Origin: Pomphorhynchus laevis
Lineage: Eukaryota; Acanthocephala; Palaeacanthocephala; Echinorhynchida; Pomphorhynchidae
Direction of reading: 5' to 3'
DNA: 64,000 nt
Assembly: GCA_012934845.2 (NCBI GenBank)
Contig: WNNJ02002388.1
Span: 111,265-175,264, forward strand
Shown here: positions 40,866 through 52,929 of the stretch, piece by piece
Layout: every line of letters starts with the position of its first letter
Numbering within the stretch: position 1 is the first letter of the stretch
Made by a program: the position numbers and the translations under genes
The notes under the pieces: model-generated
Told to the model about the DNA's origin: nothing
The model's input: only the letters and a program-made list of their open reading frames with translations
Databases searched by the model: none

Positions 40866-43136
40866 CATTGTAACAAAACTCTTTTTAGAATTTAGATATT
40901 TCCATTTTAAATAATTTACATAACAAAATATGAAGGTTGTTTTGTGATTTTAAAAATCTTAATTTATCTTTAAAATGACGATAACTCCCGATTTTTCGAA
41001 GGGTTTGATTAAATGACCAAAGGTAGTCTAAAGTTTTATTTGTTTAATACGATATTTGTTTTCTAAATTTATACAATCATTTTTTTCAATTCTTTGATCG
41101 TCCGACAGTCAAATTTTCTGTTTCAAACTCCAACTTTTGAATATTTGAGGTTTATTTAAGCTTTCCTTATAATTCTATAGCAGCGGCACAGTTTGAAAAA
41201 GAAACAAATGCAGCTTTTAAGCTACAGTTTTTCTAATTCTAGCTTTTTATTCTAATTATTATTCTATCATCATTAATAAATTCAATATCATCATCCATTA
41301 ATTGTATTTTGACTTTATGACCTACCAATTAAAGTAAGCACCTTTACTTTAAAGTTTTTAACTCTTTTTTATATGCTAGAATCTTGTCGAACTTGACGAT
41401 GATGGCACTAGCCATCGTTTCTAGAAAATAAATTTTCGTTTTGATTCTTTTAAAATAAAAAATTAAACTGTTTTGTTTAAAATGCGATTGAAATGTATTA
41501 CTGATTGTTTGATCATAAGCGATTAAGCGTAAAAATTAATATTATAATCAACCTATCCTTTACTTAAAATTCAATCAGCGTTTGTGTGAGCATTTTTGTA
41601 TGCGGCGCAAATGTGTAATTATATAATTTTGAAACGATAATCTTTGATCGTTCACACTAAGATACAAGCAACAAAATTGTAAATTTTACTCTGTGCTTTC
41701 GACGCGGTAGTGCATGTTAAATTGTTATTAGATTATCTGAGTTGAAAGAATCCGGTTTATAAAAGAAAAAATTGAGATACCTGGAATTTTATAATCTTGT
41801 TATAATATGCACATTATCAGAACTTCCAAATTGTTTTTAAGTTCAGTAATAAACACGGCAACAAGTTCTCGTGGAAACATAACTTGTTTTCCTCTTTCTT
41901 CCTTCGTTTATAAAATAAAATTCAACAAGCAATTACTATGATCGAAATAATGTAGATGTATTTTCGAGATAATACGATCACTTGACAAAACACTGAACAC
42001 CTTCGGGTTCCACACGTGCCTACTAAGAATGTGATGTAATTTTGAAAATTTAATAAAAATTTATTTTCTTTTAGGATTTTTCTTTTCTTACTTTTCACTT
42101 TGAATGATAATTTTTAACTTTTTTTATTATTTATTATTAATTAAAAATATTAATAATTTATTATTATTTTAAAAAATAATAATTAATTATTATTAATTAA
42201 AAATATTAATAATTAATATTAATTAATTAATAATTAATTTTACACTTTCGTGAGTGTTCACTTTCTTTGTGATCGTGTATAAACGGCAAATGAATGACTA
42301 GAAACTGTTTGACGTCACTTGTGAATGCATATGAATCATTTGCCTTCATATATTTTCTCTACCTGCATATATTGTGAGCGCAATGATATTCATATTTATG
42401 AAATTTTAAATATACCCAATAAATTGTTACAACAACCCCGAAATTATTACTGCCAAATTGTTTTCGTTCCAAGATTTAAATTTCGTTCTAATTTTAAAAT
42501 TTTCCTTGATTTTTTTGTTCTGACATTATTTTATATTCACTACGTATATTTCATTTACATATTTTGTAAAAATGTGATTATCACATCTGAAAAATTGAAG
42601 TTTACTTATATTAAAAAAGATAGAATCTCGAGATATTTTAGATACTTTAGAATGCAGCGGATTTTTAGAAATCAAATGTCTAAATTTTATTAAAAACATC
42701 TTAATATTTATAAAATATTAAAATATACCAACGTATAACCGTATATAACTGTATAACGGTATATAACTGTATATATTCATTAAATAATTGTTGCAGCGAT
42801 TCTGAAATTATCATTGTCAAACTGCTTTCGTTCTAATATACTATTAATTTTAAATTTTCGTTTATGTTCTTCGCTTGCATTAATATATTAATTTTCATTC
42901 CTATTTAATGATATCTAATTCTTAAAGTTATGCACCCAGTCCTACTTTGGTATCAGCTGAAATTCGATTATCATCAGCTGACTGTACCCATGTCCCTTTT
43001 AAATAAAAGTGATCAATGAACTACAAAGAGCAATAGAACGAGTTTAAGCTGGTCAAGTCGTCGCTAATTTCTTTTACATATCTGCAGCTACTGTTTTGCC
43101 TATTTCTTCTCAGAAAAATTATTCCAATTCTTTGAA

Positions 43137-43395
43137 ATAGTTTATAATGATCCATTATTGATCAAGAATTATTGAAGCTGGATCAAATAAAGAAGGAAAC
43201 TTTTATTTGATATTTCCCTAACTTCTGTTATCATCTTCGGAAAATTACCAGGAAAATTTTTATTGATATTTTACTAACCTTTGTTATCATCTTCGGAAAA
43301 TTACAGGAAATTTTATTTGATATTTCGCTAACCTCTGTTAGCTCTTCAGAAAATTATAAAAATTTCCCATTTTTGATCCAGCTCCAATAATTTTA
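43137..43395. repeat. Fold-back MITE, copy C, with internal triplication
   Basis: The left arm reads attattgaagctggatcaaa and the right arm tttgatccagctccaataat. The segment with ttcggaaaatt and tttgatatttc repeats three times inside. Confidence 0.7.
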
Positions 43396-43738
43396 TATTT
43401 TAATTCTTGTTACTGCCTTAACAAGGCAGTAACAAGTATAAATTAAGATCAGCTCTGGGCACCGATTAGTAATAGTACATCGTACTTTATATACTGTATT
43501 AGTAGACTATATACCATAGTAGTAACAATATTTGAATGTATAAGAGTTAATTCAATAAAACGGAGCTATAAAATCAAACGTTGAGGCTTTAGCAAAACTA
43601 TTTTAAAGTGTATTAAAACTGTTTCACATATTTAAGTTTAACAGTTGAGATTGAGAGTTAATTCAATAGAGTAAATTAAAAGTAAAAATTAATAAAAAAA
43701 TTATAAGTAAATAAAAGAATGTATTTAAAATGCTTAAC

Positions 43739-44425
43739 ATAAACAAAATCGTTCAATGACTGGTTAAATTAATTTTGTTTATTTAGACAGTTTAATGTGT
43801 TTAAACTATTTCGGTTCGAACACTTAAGCAATTAGAAAATTCTTAAACTATTCTAGCTACAATTTTTACTGTTTTATTCACGATTCCAAGTAGAAAGAAC
43901 CGAATGCAGGTGAAAGGCAAATCAAAAAAAGAAATGACTCAGCACTTATACAGAACCAGAAAAAAACTGAAATTCTATCGGCCTACAGGAATAATGCCGA
44001 CACAAATAAATCTCAAGCTGAGGAAAAATACCTGAACGATTTGTTAAGGGACATTGAACTGCAACACAAAGAAGAATAATCGAGAAGAAAAAAGAATCGT
44101 AAGAAACATAGCAAGAAACAGGAGCTTGAAAATAAGAAACCTTCAGATGCCGATGAGCCGGATTCAATGCCTAATCAAAAGCAATCCGTAAACAAATCAA
44201 AACCAAAAAAGCTTCAAAACCACAAAAACATGAGAAGCCTGAGAATAAAATAGATGACACGAACTTCAAGAAAGAAGAGGCCATTCAGAATCATGAGAAA
44301 GTAAATTATCATTAAACTAAATTTTACATTGAACTAAACAAAATTAATTTAACCAGTCATTGAACGATTTTGTTTAGTTCAGACAGTTTAATGTGTTTAA
44401 ACTATTTCGGTTCGAACACTTAAGA
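43739..44425 (+). mobile_element. TRIM-like element with terminal direct repeats of about 90 bp
   Basis: Terminal copies at about 43.739-43.830 and 44.335-44.425 kb share gacagtttaatgtgtttaaa and tatttcggttcgaacactta. The inner 500 bp (43.89-44.30 kb) is GC-richer and codes for a Lys/Glu-rich stretch (for example NADTNKSQAEEKYLN), possibly captured host coding sequence. It looks broken. In the two terminal copies a core of about 36 bp bounded by caaaat and attttg lies in opposite orientations. Classifying it as an LTR relative is an inference from the direct repe­ats only. Confidence 0.4.
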
Positions 44426-45229
44426 TTATTTGTATATCAAATACTAGGTAAAGATCAAGCTGTCTTTGTTCTGGCATTATTTCACTTGCGTTAATACATT
44501 AACTGTTATTTATATTTAATGTTATTTAAGTATTAAAGCTATAACCCAGTCATACGTTGGTATCAGCGGAAAGTCGATAATGTTTAAACTTACTGTATTT
44601 ACGTATTTAAAGTGTCGATAAAGAACATATTGCTTAGAGCCTTTATTTTCAAAACGTTTACGGCCACTCTTATGTAAGAGTGGCCTGCTCTTCGGTATAT
44701 ATGATTTTTATGCTGATTTTTATTCCGTTTTGTTTCTTCAACTAAATTGAAAAGTAGTACAAAATTATTATATACCGCGTCAAATTACATAGAGCGATTT
44801 ACATAGAGCATTGTTTCAAATTTAGTAAAAGTTACCGGCAAGCATTTAAAACCCACAATGATATCAGCCAATTTTAGAAAGTGAGATTATATTATCATCA
44901 GCTTTCAATTTCGTTCTTTATCAAAAGCAATAGTGTGAACATGTAAGTACGAGATAACTGCACAATTTGTTCAAATAACTAGACTGCAATTAAAAATAAG
45001 CTTGATCACAACAGACCAAAGAAATAATGCTTGAAAAATTTGATGAAGTGCTTTCGCCATTATTATTTCCTTCAACATTGTTACCACCGAAAGAATACTG
45101 CGCTCACACAAAGTGTTAATTTTGATCGACGATATTTCGAACGTTAGTAAAATCTTTTGCAGGTTTTTACAAGCATTTATAAAGCTACTTTTACACGAAA
45201 CGAATTTGCTGGGACTTTATGTACAGGAC

Positions 45230-45770
45230 GCGACACTATAAACTACATCTAGTATTCGTTTTCGCAATCAAAAATGTACGACGGAGCATCAATGGATTTC
45301 CAAAAACAAAATATCGCTACGGATTTAACGTAATTAGTGGAATATCCACTGTATGTTATGGTAATCCAGATAAGAACAATGATCATTAAAGCCACGTCAG
45401 TTATACCATTAACTTATTAATAAGCAACCCCACATATGCTAAAACCGTGAGGCTGGCGCTTACCAGGTTGATAACTGTAATGCTCCCACAGTATGCGTTA
45501 ACTGCTGGAAAGACTACTCGTGTGGTCCTGTAAATGCTCCTTTTTCAAACCTATAAAGCCTGACATGCATCACTACAACCCAGCCAGCCACTGTGTTCCA
45601 AAAGGCTACGAAAACGTTCTCTGTTTCGGAGGAGGTGATATAAAAGATCGTCAATTTGAAGCACAAAGAAATGATTAAACAAATGGAAGGATTGATTACC
45701 AGATTGATCAAAACTCTGGTCACCCCTACTCCTCCTGAGAAAACCGGGCAGAGCTCCGGCTTTTAATTTT
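45230..45770 (+). mobile_element. LINE ORF1 fragment (zinc knuckles)
   Basis: Plus-strand reading near 45.44-45.53 kb gives a knuckle series (AGAYQVDNCNAPTVCVNC), and downstream VPKGYENVLCFGGG in another frame. This is the C-terminal layout of ORF1 in CR1/jockey-type LINEs. Heavily decayed. Confidence 0.45.
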
Positions 45771-46962
45771 TTTAAATAACATTTTTAACACTACAACCGC
45801 TCAGTTGTTATTAATCTCTTTTTATATAAAAAAGTTTAAGAAATTTTATAACTACATGCAACGCTTAATGGTTTTGTCAATGGACTTATTGAAAAATTTA
45901 TTTAACTTGAAGTGATGTTCAGCATTATTTTAGAGTTTATTTTTACCGCCTGTTATAAATATTGCATTTGTAGTAGATTCTGTAATTTTTATTATTTAGC
46001 CTATAATCAATTAATTAATATTTTAATTTAATAAAATAAATCAAATTAAATATATTAATACTTAGTTTTTTATATTTATCTAAATAAAATTATTTGCGCT
46101 GCACTGTTTTAAATTCTACTATAAGCCAACAGCAATTCACTGCAATTAAGGAACCTTATTAATTGATGATTTAATATCTACATTTCACTTTTCGTTTATC
46201 TTTCTTTTAGTTGACGATTATTCTGTTCTTGAAACTTTTAAATATTTCAGCCAAATCATTTATGATTTCCTTTAACAAATTACAGTTGCTTATTTAAACA
46301 CAAATAAATGTAACTCTTTTTCCTCTGTAAAATAATAATATTAATATTAATAAGCTAATGTAAAAAATTCATAATTGCAAAAATGAGAAGAAGCGTTATC
46401 GAATGATTTGTTTTTGTTACATATTTGTTGTAGCCAGATACTAGTCTCGTTTGTTATTTTCTTCAACTGTTTTTTCTTCTGAATTTGTAACACTTAAAGA
46501 GTTGAAGTCCTATCTCAAATTCTTAATGAATTTTTGAATAATATTAATATCTTTTAATATTATAATATTAAATATTATAATATATATTATAATATTAAAT
46601 TATTATATTTTAATATTAACGTGTACCGTGTCATATAGATATATCCATAAATATGTTTGTATATAAAAGAAGTTTCTTTCAAATCCAAATTCAAGTTTGG
46701 TGCGGTACAGTTTTCATTGAAGCTACTTTGTTAATCTGAAATTTCGTATTTTCTGAAGACGGAAATTAAAATTATCTTTGCAACTTTCAGTAAATATGTT
46801 ATTTTATAATGAATATTACGTGCGTTTATTTGTATAACACTCAAATTAGTTTGGTTTTCGATTTTGTTTTTAAAGTATTATAAACTTTTAGAATAGCTTA
46901 CAGCTGTGCTTTTTAGATATTAGAATATTGTTTGTTCCCTTTGAAATCGACTTATATCGTAA
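45771..46962. other. AT-rich region upstream of SOSS-B
   Basis: Nothing recognised. Any promoter of the nested gene should lie at its right end; I saw no clear TATA or initiator element. Confidence 0.4.
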
Positions 46963-47820
46963 ATGCAATACACTGTCCATCACGGTTATTCACCTCTTCT
47001 TAACTCTATAATTTCAAGACGTAATGCACCACCTTTAGAAAATCTACACGCTATCAGAGATATTCAACTAACCACGAAAAATGCATCTCTTCAGGTAATT
47101 GTTTTAAAACCCGGAAGAATTCTACGTACTAGAGAGGGTAGAGAAATGCGCACAATTCGCGTTGCCGATCCAAGCGGTTCTATACTGTTTGCCTTGTGGA
47201 ACGCGCCGTGTGCACACATAAAATCCGGAGATATTTTGCAATTAACTGGTGTCGGTTCCACTGTATGGAAAGGTAGTATGCAGCTGAAACTAAGCCCCAA
47301 AGGAACGATTACTAAATGTGGTAGCTTTTGTATGCTGTTTTCTCATAAACCGGATCACAGCGTTCTTCCAGTTGAGGTTGCACAAAAGTATATTGAGCAA
47401 CATCAAATGAAAATCCATGGTCATCCAGCTAACCCAATGGCGGGTCAATATGTTAGTGGCCAACAGCACATTGAAGCAGCTATAAATATTGCTGACCCAA
47501 CAGCCGATTCAAGACTTGTACATGCTAAACCGAATCATCAAATTAGTGAACCATCTGCATATGTGGATATAACTGGAGGTTCATTACCCACAAATGCAGA
47601 CAGCAATAGAAGCACAAATGTTTCATCGGCACAAATGTCGTTTGCATCTTCGTTTGCAGCTCACTACCTTCCAAGAGGAGGACAGCACGGGAGCAGGTCA
47701 ACGAGTGAAAATAACAATGACATAGGCGGACATAAGAAAACAAATTTCAGGAATAAACGACGTCCTCAGCAGAAACCATTTCAAAAAAACCCAGCGGGCA
47801 ATCAATTTAAACATGGCTGA
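46963..47820 (+). CDS. NABP: SOSS complex subunit B (single-stranded DNA-binding OB-fold protein)
   Basis: An intact 285-codon frame without introns. Residues 22-130 form an OB fold that matches human SSB1/SSB2 (NABP2/NABP1): LENLHAIRDI, then VLKPGRILRTREGREMRTIR, VADPSGSILFALWN, IKSGDILQLT and KGTITKCGSFCMLFSHKP. In animals this protein binds ssDNA in the SOSS complex (with INTS3 and INIP) in DNA double-strand-break repair and also takes part in Integrator. The C-terminal half is Gln/Asn/Ser-rich and ends basic (KKTNFRNKRRPQQKPF), as in other SSBs but longer than in human. The ATG at 46963 precedes the OB fold by about 20 residues. It lies on the same strand inside a PPIP5K intron; the lack of introns suggests either an ancestral single-exon gene or a retrogene. 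Confidence 0.9.
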   Translation: MQYTVHHGYSPLLNSIISRRNAPPLENLHAIRDIQLTTKNASLQVIVLKPGRILRTREGREMRTIRVADPSGSILFALWNAPCAHIKSGDILQLTGVGSTVWKGSMQLKLSPKGTITKCGSFCMLFSHKPDHSVLPVEVAQKYIEQHQMKIHGHPANPMAGQYVSGQQHIEAAINIADPTADSRLVHAKPNHQISEPSAYVDITGGSLPTNADSNRSTNVSSAQMSFASSFAAHYLPRGGQHGSRSTSENNNDIGGHKKTNFRNKRRPQQKPFQKNPAGNQFKHG

Positions 47821-47969
47821 TATCACTTATATTGTCTTATGTAACTTGTATATGCATCGAATAGTTGCAGGAATAAATTATACATTGTCGGCGTTTCTTA
47901 TAATTGTTCCAAATGAATGAATTTTATATATAAGAGAGCTTTTTAATTGGTAAAATTCAAAGTGTAGAT

Positions 47970-48294
47970 CAGTGTTTCTCAAAGTGGTCCGTAGCGCCCC
48001 CTTTGGGCCTGTTTGACGATTCAGGGGGCGGTAGAGAATTTTTGATTAAAAGGGGGTCCATGAAAGAGAGGTGGGGGTCGTGCACGATATGCACGACCCC
48101 CACCTATCTTATTTTAAGATATGCTTAAAATAAACATATCGTGTTTATTTTAAGCACGATATGGAGATCGTGCTTAAAATAAACTATAAGTAAATCAGAA
48201 TTTTTATTAATATATTTTTTTATATCAGGGGGTCCATAATAAATATTGTTTTTTTTCAAAGGGGGCGGCTGACAAAAAAGTTTGAGAAACACTG
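47970..48294. mobile_element. Non-autonomous hAT-type DNA transposon (MITE)
   Basis: 325 bp with terminal inverted repeats cagtgtttctcaaa / tttgagaaacactg, the typical hAT terminus. The 8-bp sequence gtgtagat is duplicated exactly on both sides (47962-47969 and 48295-48302), the target-site size of hAT elements. Inside are two further palindromes, gtgcacgatatgcac (about 48.08 kb) and one with an agcacgat box (about 48.15 kb). No coding capacity. Confidence 0.9.
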
Positions 48295-48302
48295 GTGTAG
48301 AT

Positions 48303-49910
48303 GATCAAATCTAAAATGGGTTTAGGTCTATTATGTTATTTGACTGAATTCTTTTGTATTTTTATAGATTTTTGTGTTTGAGAACCAAAAATTTAAATAC
48401 ACATTTGAAGTTGGAAAAAGTAGATTTATGTGGACTAAATAAACAAAACTGGATTGAACATAAGGAATATACAAATTTAAAAGCTAATCGAATTTCGACT
48501 TAAACATTATTATGATCTTAATTATAAACATTATTATGGACTGAATATTCTTGGATTTTTAATATATACAAACAATCTGAAGATGAATGCAGCTGAATTC
48601 AAACGTTCATTAAATGAATTTAAATTTCTTTAACAAGTAAAAGATAAGATATTGAACTTACACAATAAGATATTAAGGATATATAAATCCTTAGTTAGCA
48701 TCTTAAGTTTTACATCTAACCGTATAAGAGCACTGAACACATTATCAAATATTTTGAACTAAAATGTCTATTTAATTATTTCCCATATAAATTTAGATTA
48801 AGCGTAAAATCAGTCGATACGTAACAAATTTGACAAATAATTTTGCTAAATAATCATTTTTGTCTTTGTTTTAAAAATTAGTATTTTGGCGTAGATGCCC
48901 ATAAGAACTATTTTAAACCTCAATTTTTTAAAAAATCATATTTTTTGCGACCGGGTAAATTTTAATAAACAAAAGGCGCATCGATTCTGATAATAATGAA
49001 TTTACAAATAGTTTAATACATGCATCACATCAGGTTTACTTTACTATTACGAATAAGTTAGTTACTTAAACGATTATAAGTTACCTAATTCTTTTTTTGC
49101 ATATATGTCATGAACACCATGTTTATCGATTATAATGACTATACACTTTCTTGTAATCTTCTATTTACTATCTTACAGTAAGCTTATTAAAGGCATATCT
49201 TAATATGCTCTTATTCATATCACATCCAAATTCATTCATGTAATAAGATATTGTTAAACAGCCAATTATTTGCAAATTGGTTTTTATAAAGAAATGATGT
49301 GATCACCTCTTATAAATTTATTATAAGCTTTCTTATAATTTCTTATAAACTTCTACATTTTTTTGTTTATATAATTTGAGAGTAATGTGTAATGAAAATT
49401 TGAAAATTAATTCTCAACCGATTTTGAATGCAGTATCGTATACTGTACAAAACTGATATTATAGCGCAAATATTTGCAACATTTAGATTAGGCACATATA
49501 GTGTCTTTAATCTACTATTTTTATTCGTTTATATCAATTTATTAATTATTACTTGATATAATATTATATAAACAACAAGTATATAAATATAACTTAAATG
49601 TGAATTTATAATAAAATTCATTTGATAAAAGTTTTAAGTAATGAGACTTGAGAATTTATGCGTAATCCATACAACTTCTTACCACCCTATAATCATAATA
49701 TAATTATAATTACATATAATTATTATATATAATAATATAATAATTATATTATTATAATATAACCTTCGTTATTACTGAAAGTTAGTATACTAACCTTCAG
49801 TAATACTTTGTGTGGTCAGTTTGTGTCAAAGTTTGTACCACATTTTGCAGGCTAAAGAATGAAACTTTATTTTTGTTGAAATTTAAATATCTTAATCTTT
49901 GTGGTTTAAG
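48303..49910 (+). other. End of the long PPIP5K intron
   Basis: AT-rich. No gene, repeat array or RNA recognised. Confidence 0.4.
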
Positions 49911-50097
49911 AAATACGCCCAAGTACAGTCTAATGATCGCCCGATTGTATTAGGACAACCTTTATTAACGTTTCCTATTAATGATCAGGCTGTAGGGACA
50001 TTCCGAAGATCTGGCTCGTCAGAAGATATGCGAAGGTTTACAAGAATTTCGATGGCGGAACGAACAATTAATTCTAAACCAAGGCGCCATTCTAGAG
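49911..50097 (+). CDS. PPIP5K: PPIP5K C-terminal region exon
   Basis: Starts in phase 0 and ends in phase 1 (AGA G, then gtaatt). It encodes RPIVLGQPLLTFPINDQAV and a basic Ser-rich stretch (FRRSGSSEDMRRFTRIS). Attribution to PPIP5K rests on phase fit with the exon ending at 37565, on order and on the recognisable last exon. An alternative acceptor at 49929 would remove six residues. The tail after the phosphatase domain diverges fast in this family. Confidence 0.65.
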
Positions 50098-50688
50098 GTA
50101 ATTTTTATTAAATGATTGATCTTTACATTTAATTAATAATTAATTAAGAAATAAATATTTTAACTCGCGGACGTTGGCATATGGGCTAATGTTTTTTATT
50201 CGAAAATTATGTAAAGTAGTTTTAAATATCGTAAATGATTATTTAGAATAAACATTAATTTTTAAAATATTAAATTATAATAAATTTATTTTTAGTGTTT
50301 TAATAAATTATATTTTTATGTTATAATATAAATTAAAACTTTAACCAAAAATCTACTTTTCAAAATACTCTATACATTAATTTCTAAATATAAGGTCAGT
50401 GATTATTTAAAATGTCAATACTTATGTAATTTATCTTTGATATATTTAGTTTTTTAAAATATAATTATTTCTTTTATTCTTAATAAATTCATATTATAAT
50501 ATTAAACTTATTTTATTGCATTAATTTAAGATTGTCTTAGAGTAGTATAGAAGGATGTACTAATCGAAAAAAGTGGTTATAAATATGATCAATGCATTTT
50601 CTTGTTGTTTTATTAAATAAACAAATTGTTACGTGAAATAGAATTACTTGATCTTTTGGGTAGAATTATATTAATCTTTTCTCTTAAG

Positions 50689-50835
50689 ATTTCGTTCGAA
50701 CTATAGTAGATAACCAAGTGTGCAAACCCTGCGGTACAAATGTATCGCTACAGATACCATCTCTGGAGCGGCCTTTGTCATTTACAGAATTCTTATTGTC
50801 AAGTAACTATCATACGTTCGATGCGGCCCATGGGA
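50689..50835 (+). CDS. PPIP5K: PPIP5K C-terminal region exon
   Basis: Preceded by a good pyrimidine tract (ttaatcttttctcttaag). The phase fits the previous exon. It encodes VCKPCGTNVSLQIPSLERP and LSFTEFLLSSNYHTFDAAHG. It ends before gtaggc and is followed by a 45-nt intron (50836-50880). No family motif of its own. Confidence 0.65.
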
Positions 50836-50880
50836 GTAGGCTCATTATAAATATGTTTGTATTTACTTTAATTTATTTAG

Positions 50881-50967
50881 ATGAACTTAGAGAATCGCTT
50901 ATGAGTGCATTGAGAACAGAACACGTTGATGATCCATCTCTGGAATTCGTAACTGTAACGCCTTCGG
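50881..50967 (+). CDS. PPIP5K: PPIP5K C-terminal region exon
   Basis: Encodes NELRESLMSALRTEHVDDP and SLEFVTVTPS. Phase 1 to phase 1; the joint with the exon at 52352 keeps the frame. Confidence 0.65.
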
Positions 50968-51439
50968 GTAATTATTACTTTTAGAATTTTATTTTTGTCG
51001 CTGCTAATTATTTTTTCTTATTTTTTTATAAAAAAATAATAAGAAAAAATATTTGAAAAAGAAAAATATTTTATTAATATTATTTATTAATTAAAAATAA
51101 TTTTAATTATTAATAAAAATTAAAAAAATAACGGTAATCGTAAATAAAGAGGCTTAGTGAGTTGCTTAAAGGAACAACAGCTTCTAACCATCATTCTAAC
51201 ATAGCAATCTATAAAAGGTTATGTAACCACCAAAAGTGTTGTATTAATACAACATTTCAGCTGTAAGATAGTATTTTTGACCGATTTGATTACTAAATAG
51301 TTGTTTTATACAAGTTCCAAAAAGTAAGAACTTGTATAGACATTCATATTTTCCAGAATATTTAATAACAAATACATTTAAAAATAGTTTAAATATTTAC
51401 TAAATACGAAATAGAAGACGAATTATATTGGTATATTTA

Positions 51440-51655
51440 CCAATATACCAATATCATGCATATTACGATTCTCATCTGCCATTGTCACCTTCTACATTAA
51501 TGACGTCATCAAGTGCGATTCAACATGTGTCGGAAGGAAGAGAAACCAATTCAATTAGACAGCATTTAGGCGAATATTTTATGTCTGATATCAAAACGAG
51601 AAATTACGCGTTTCCGAAATCAAAAATATATACTTTTAAATTAATATCTAATTAA
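51440..51655 (+). other. Possible extra exon
   Basis: An open stretch with coding-like composition (YYDSHLPLSPSTLMTSSSAI, then SIRQHLGEYFMSD). I could not find a splice acceptor or donor that fits the phase of its neighbours, so it may be an exon skipped in the main form or a decayed one. A 78-bp direct repeat follows (51.66-51.74 and 51.91-51.99 kb). Confidence 0.3.
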
Positions 51656-52351
51656 TTACGAATTTTATATATTTTGTATATTTTTAATTTGATATATCGG
51701 TATTATAAGTAAATACAATTACATAAGTTACAATACATTTAAAAAATTTAAATGTATTTTTTTCAAATTTTTCCGAAAACAACCACCAAACGTGTTGTAG
51801 ATGTTTCGGCTGTCAGATAGTATGTTATATACTAATATGTAATACATATACTAAAATGTTATATGTGATAGTAAAATGTGATGAAATATATACATTTCAG
51901 CTGTTGCAATATGTAATTTTATATATTTTGTATATTTTTAATTTGATATATCGGTATTATAAGTAAATACAATTACATAAGTTACAATATGTATAAAAGT
52001 TATACCTATTGAATATAAAAGTTACATAAGTTATATTGATGTCAGGAGAAATTTCTTGTCCCTGTATGTGAAGTATTACAGTGTACGATGTTTATCAATC
52101 TTCGTAATTAAAATCAACGTGTTACTATTAGTCACTGTTTGCTACATATTTATATAATATTATAATTTATCAATTTATCAGTTTTGTAAAAGAACAAAAA
52201 TATAGTTTGTATTTGATGTCAGAAGAAATTTTTTGTCTTTTATTTTAAAATCGTTTAAAAAAGTTTAAAAAAGTAAAAAAAATAAACTCGTTTTTCTTTT
52301 AAACTCATGACATTATTTTGATGTAATAACAATGTAATTATTTAAATTTAG

Positions 52352-52494
52352 TTCTAAGCGAGCACGATCAAAAGGCTATTATCAAAAACGAGCTTCACAT
52401 TTTACATAGCAGTCTAAATGCCCGAGACTTCAACGTATTTTTAGAACGCATGCTGGAAGGCGGAAGCAAATCTTCGTTTGAAACAATTAACTAG
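52352..52494 (+). CDS. PPIP5K: PPIP5K last exon
   Basis: Encodes NELHILHSSLNARDFNVFLE then RMLEGG and ends at TAG 52492-52494. It matches the conserved end motif of animal PPIP5Ks (LETLHNALSLKQVDEFLSRV), which identifies the gene and confirms the order of the plus-strand exons. Confidence 0.75.
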
Positions 52495-52758
52495 GAAAAT
52501 TTATCAATTTTACCGAAAATAAAATTCTTATAAATCCTTATTTTAAAGATTTTAAAGTTCGTTTGACAGTCTTTAATCTACGTTGCTTAGTCTTACATTG
52601 TAGGTTTAAAAAGAAACGAAATTTTAAAAATTTTATTTTGATACATTAATCTATCTAATGGGCAAAGTAATATTTAAAAAATTAATAATTTAATAATTTT
52701 AATAATATAAATTCAAATCTTTTAAAATTGCGCTCGGGGAGAATCTAATCAATAGTTG

Positions 52759-52900
52759 GATCTTCCCCGAGAAAATAAGAGAAATTGTTTTATTTTTGAA
52801 TTTTGGCTAAACACCGAGTGTTTTTCTGAAGAGGCTAATCACATTGACTTAAATTCAAAAATAAAACTATTTTACTTATTTTTATCGGAGAAAGATCCCG
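52759..52900. repeat. Fold-back element
   Basis: Arms ggatcttccccgagaaaa / ttatcggagaaagatcc and ttgttttatttttgaatttt / aaattcaaaaataaaac are inverted around a short centre. Confidence 0.65.
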
Positions 52901-52929
52901 CTAATGATTAATAAGCATACTATAAATGA

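Noticed and set aside
42325-42693. A 122-codon plus-strand frame
   Set aside because: AT-rich, biased to Phe, Ile, Tyr and Asn, no motif and no splice context; probably chance.
42955-42995. CTGATGATAATCGAA on the minus strand as a hammerhead
   Set aside because: The motif is part of a near-palindrome (cagctga repeats) and lacks GAAA followed by a cleavage triplet.
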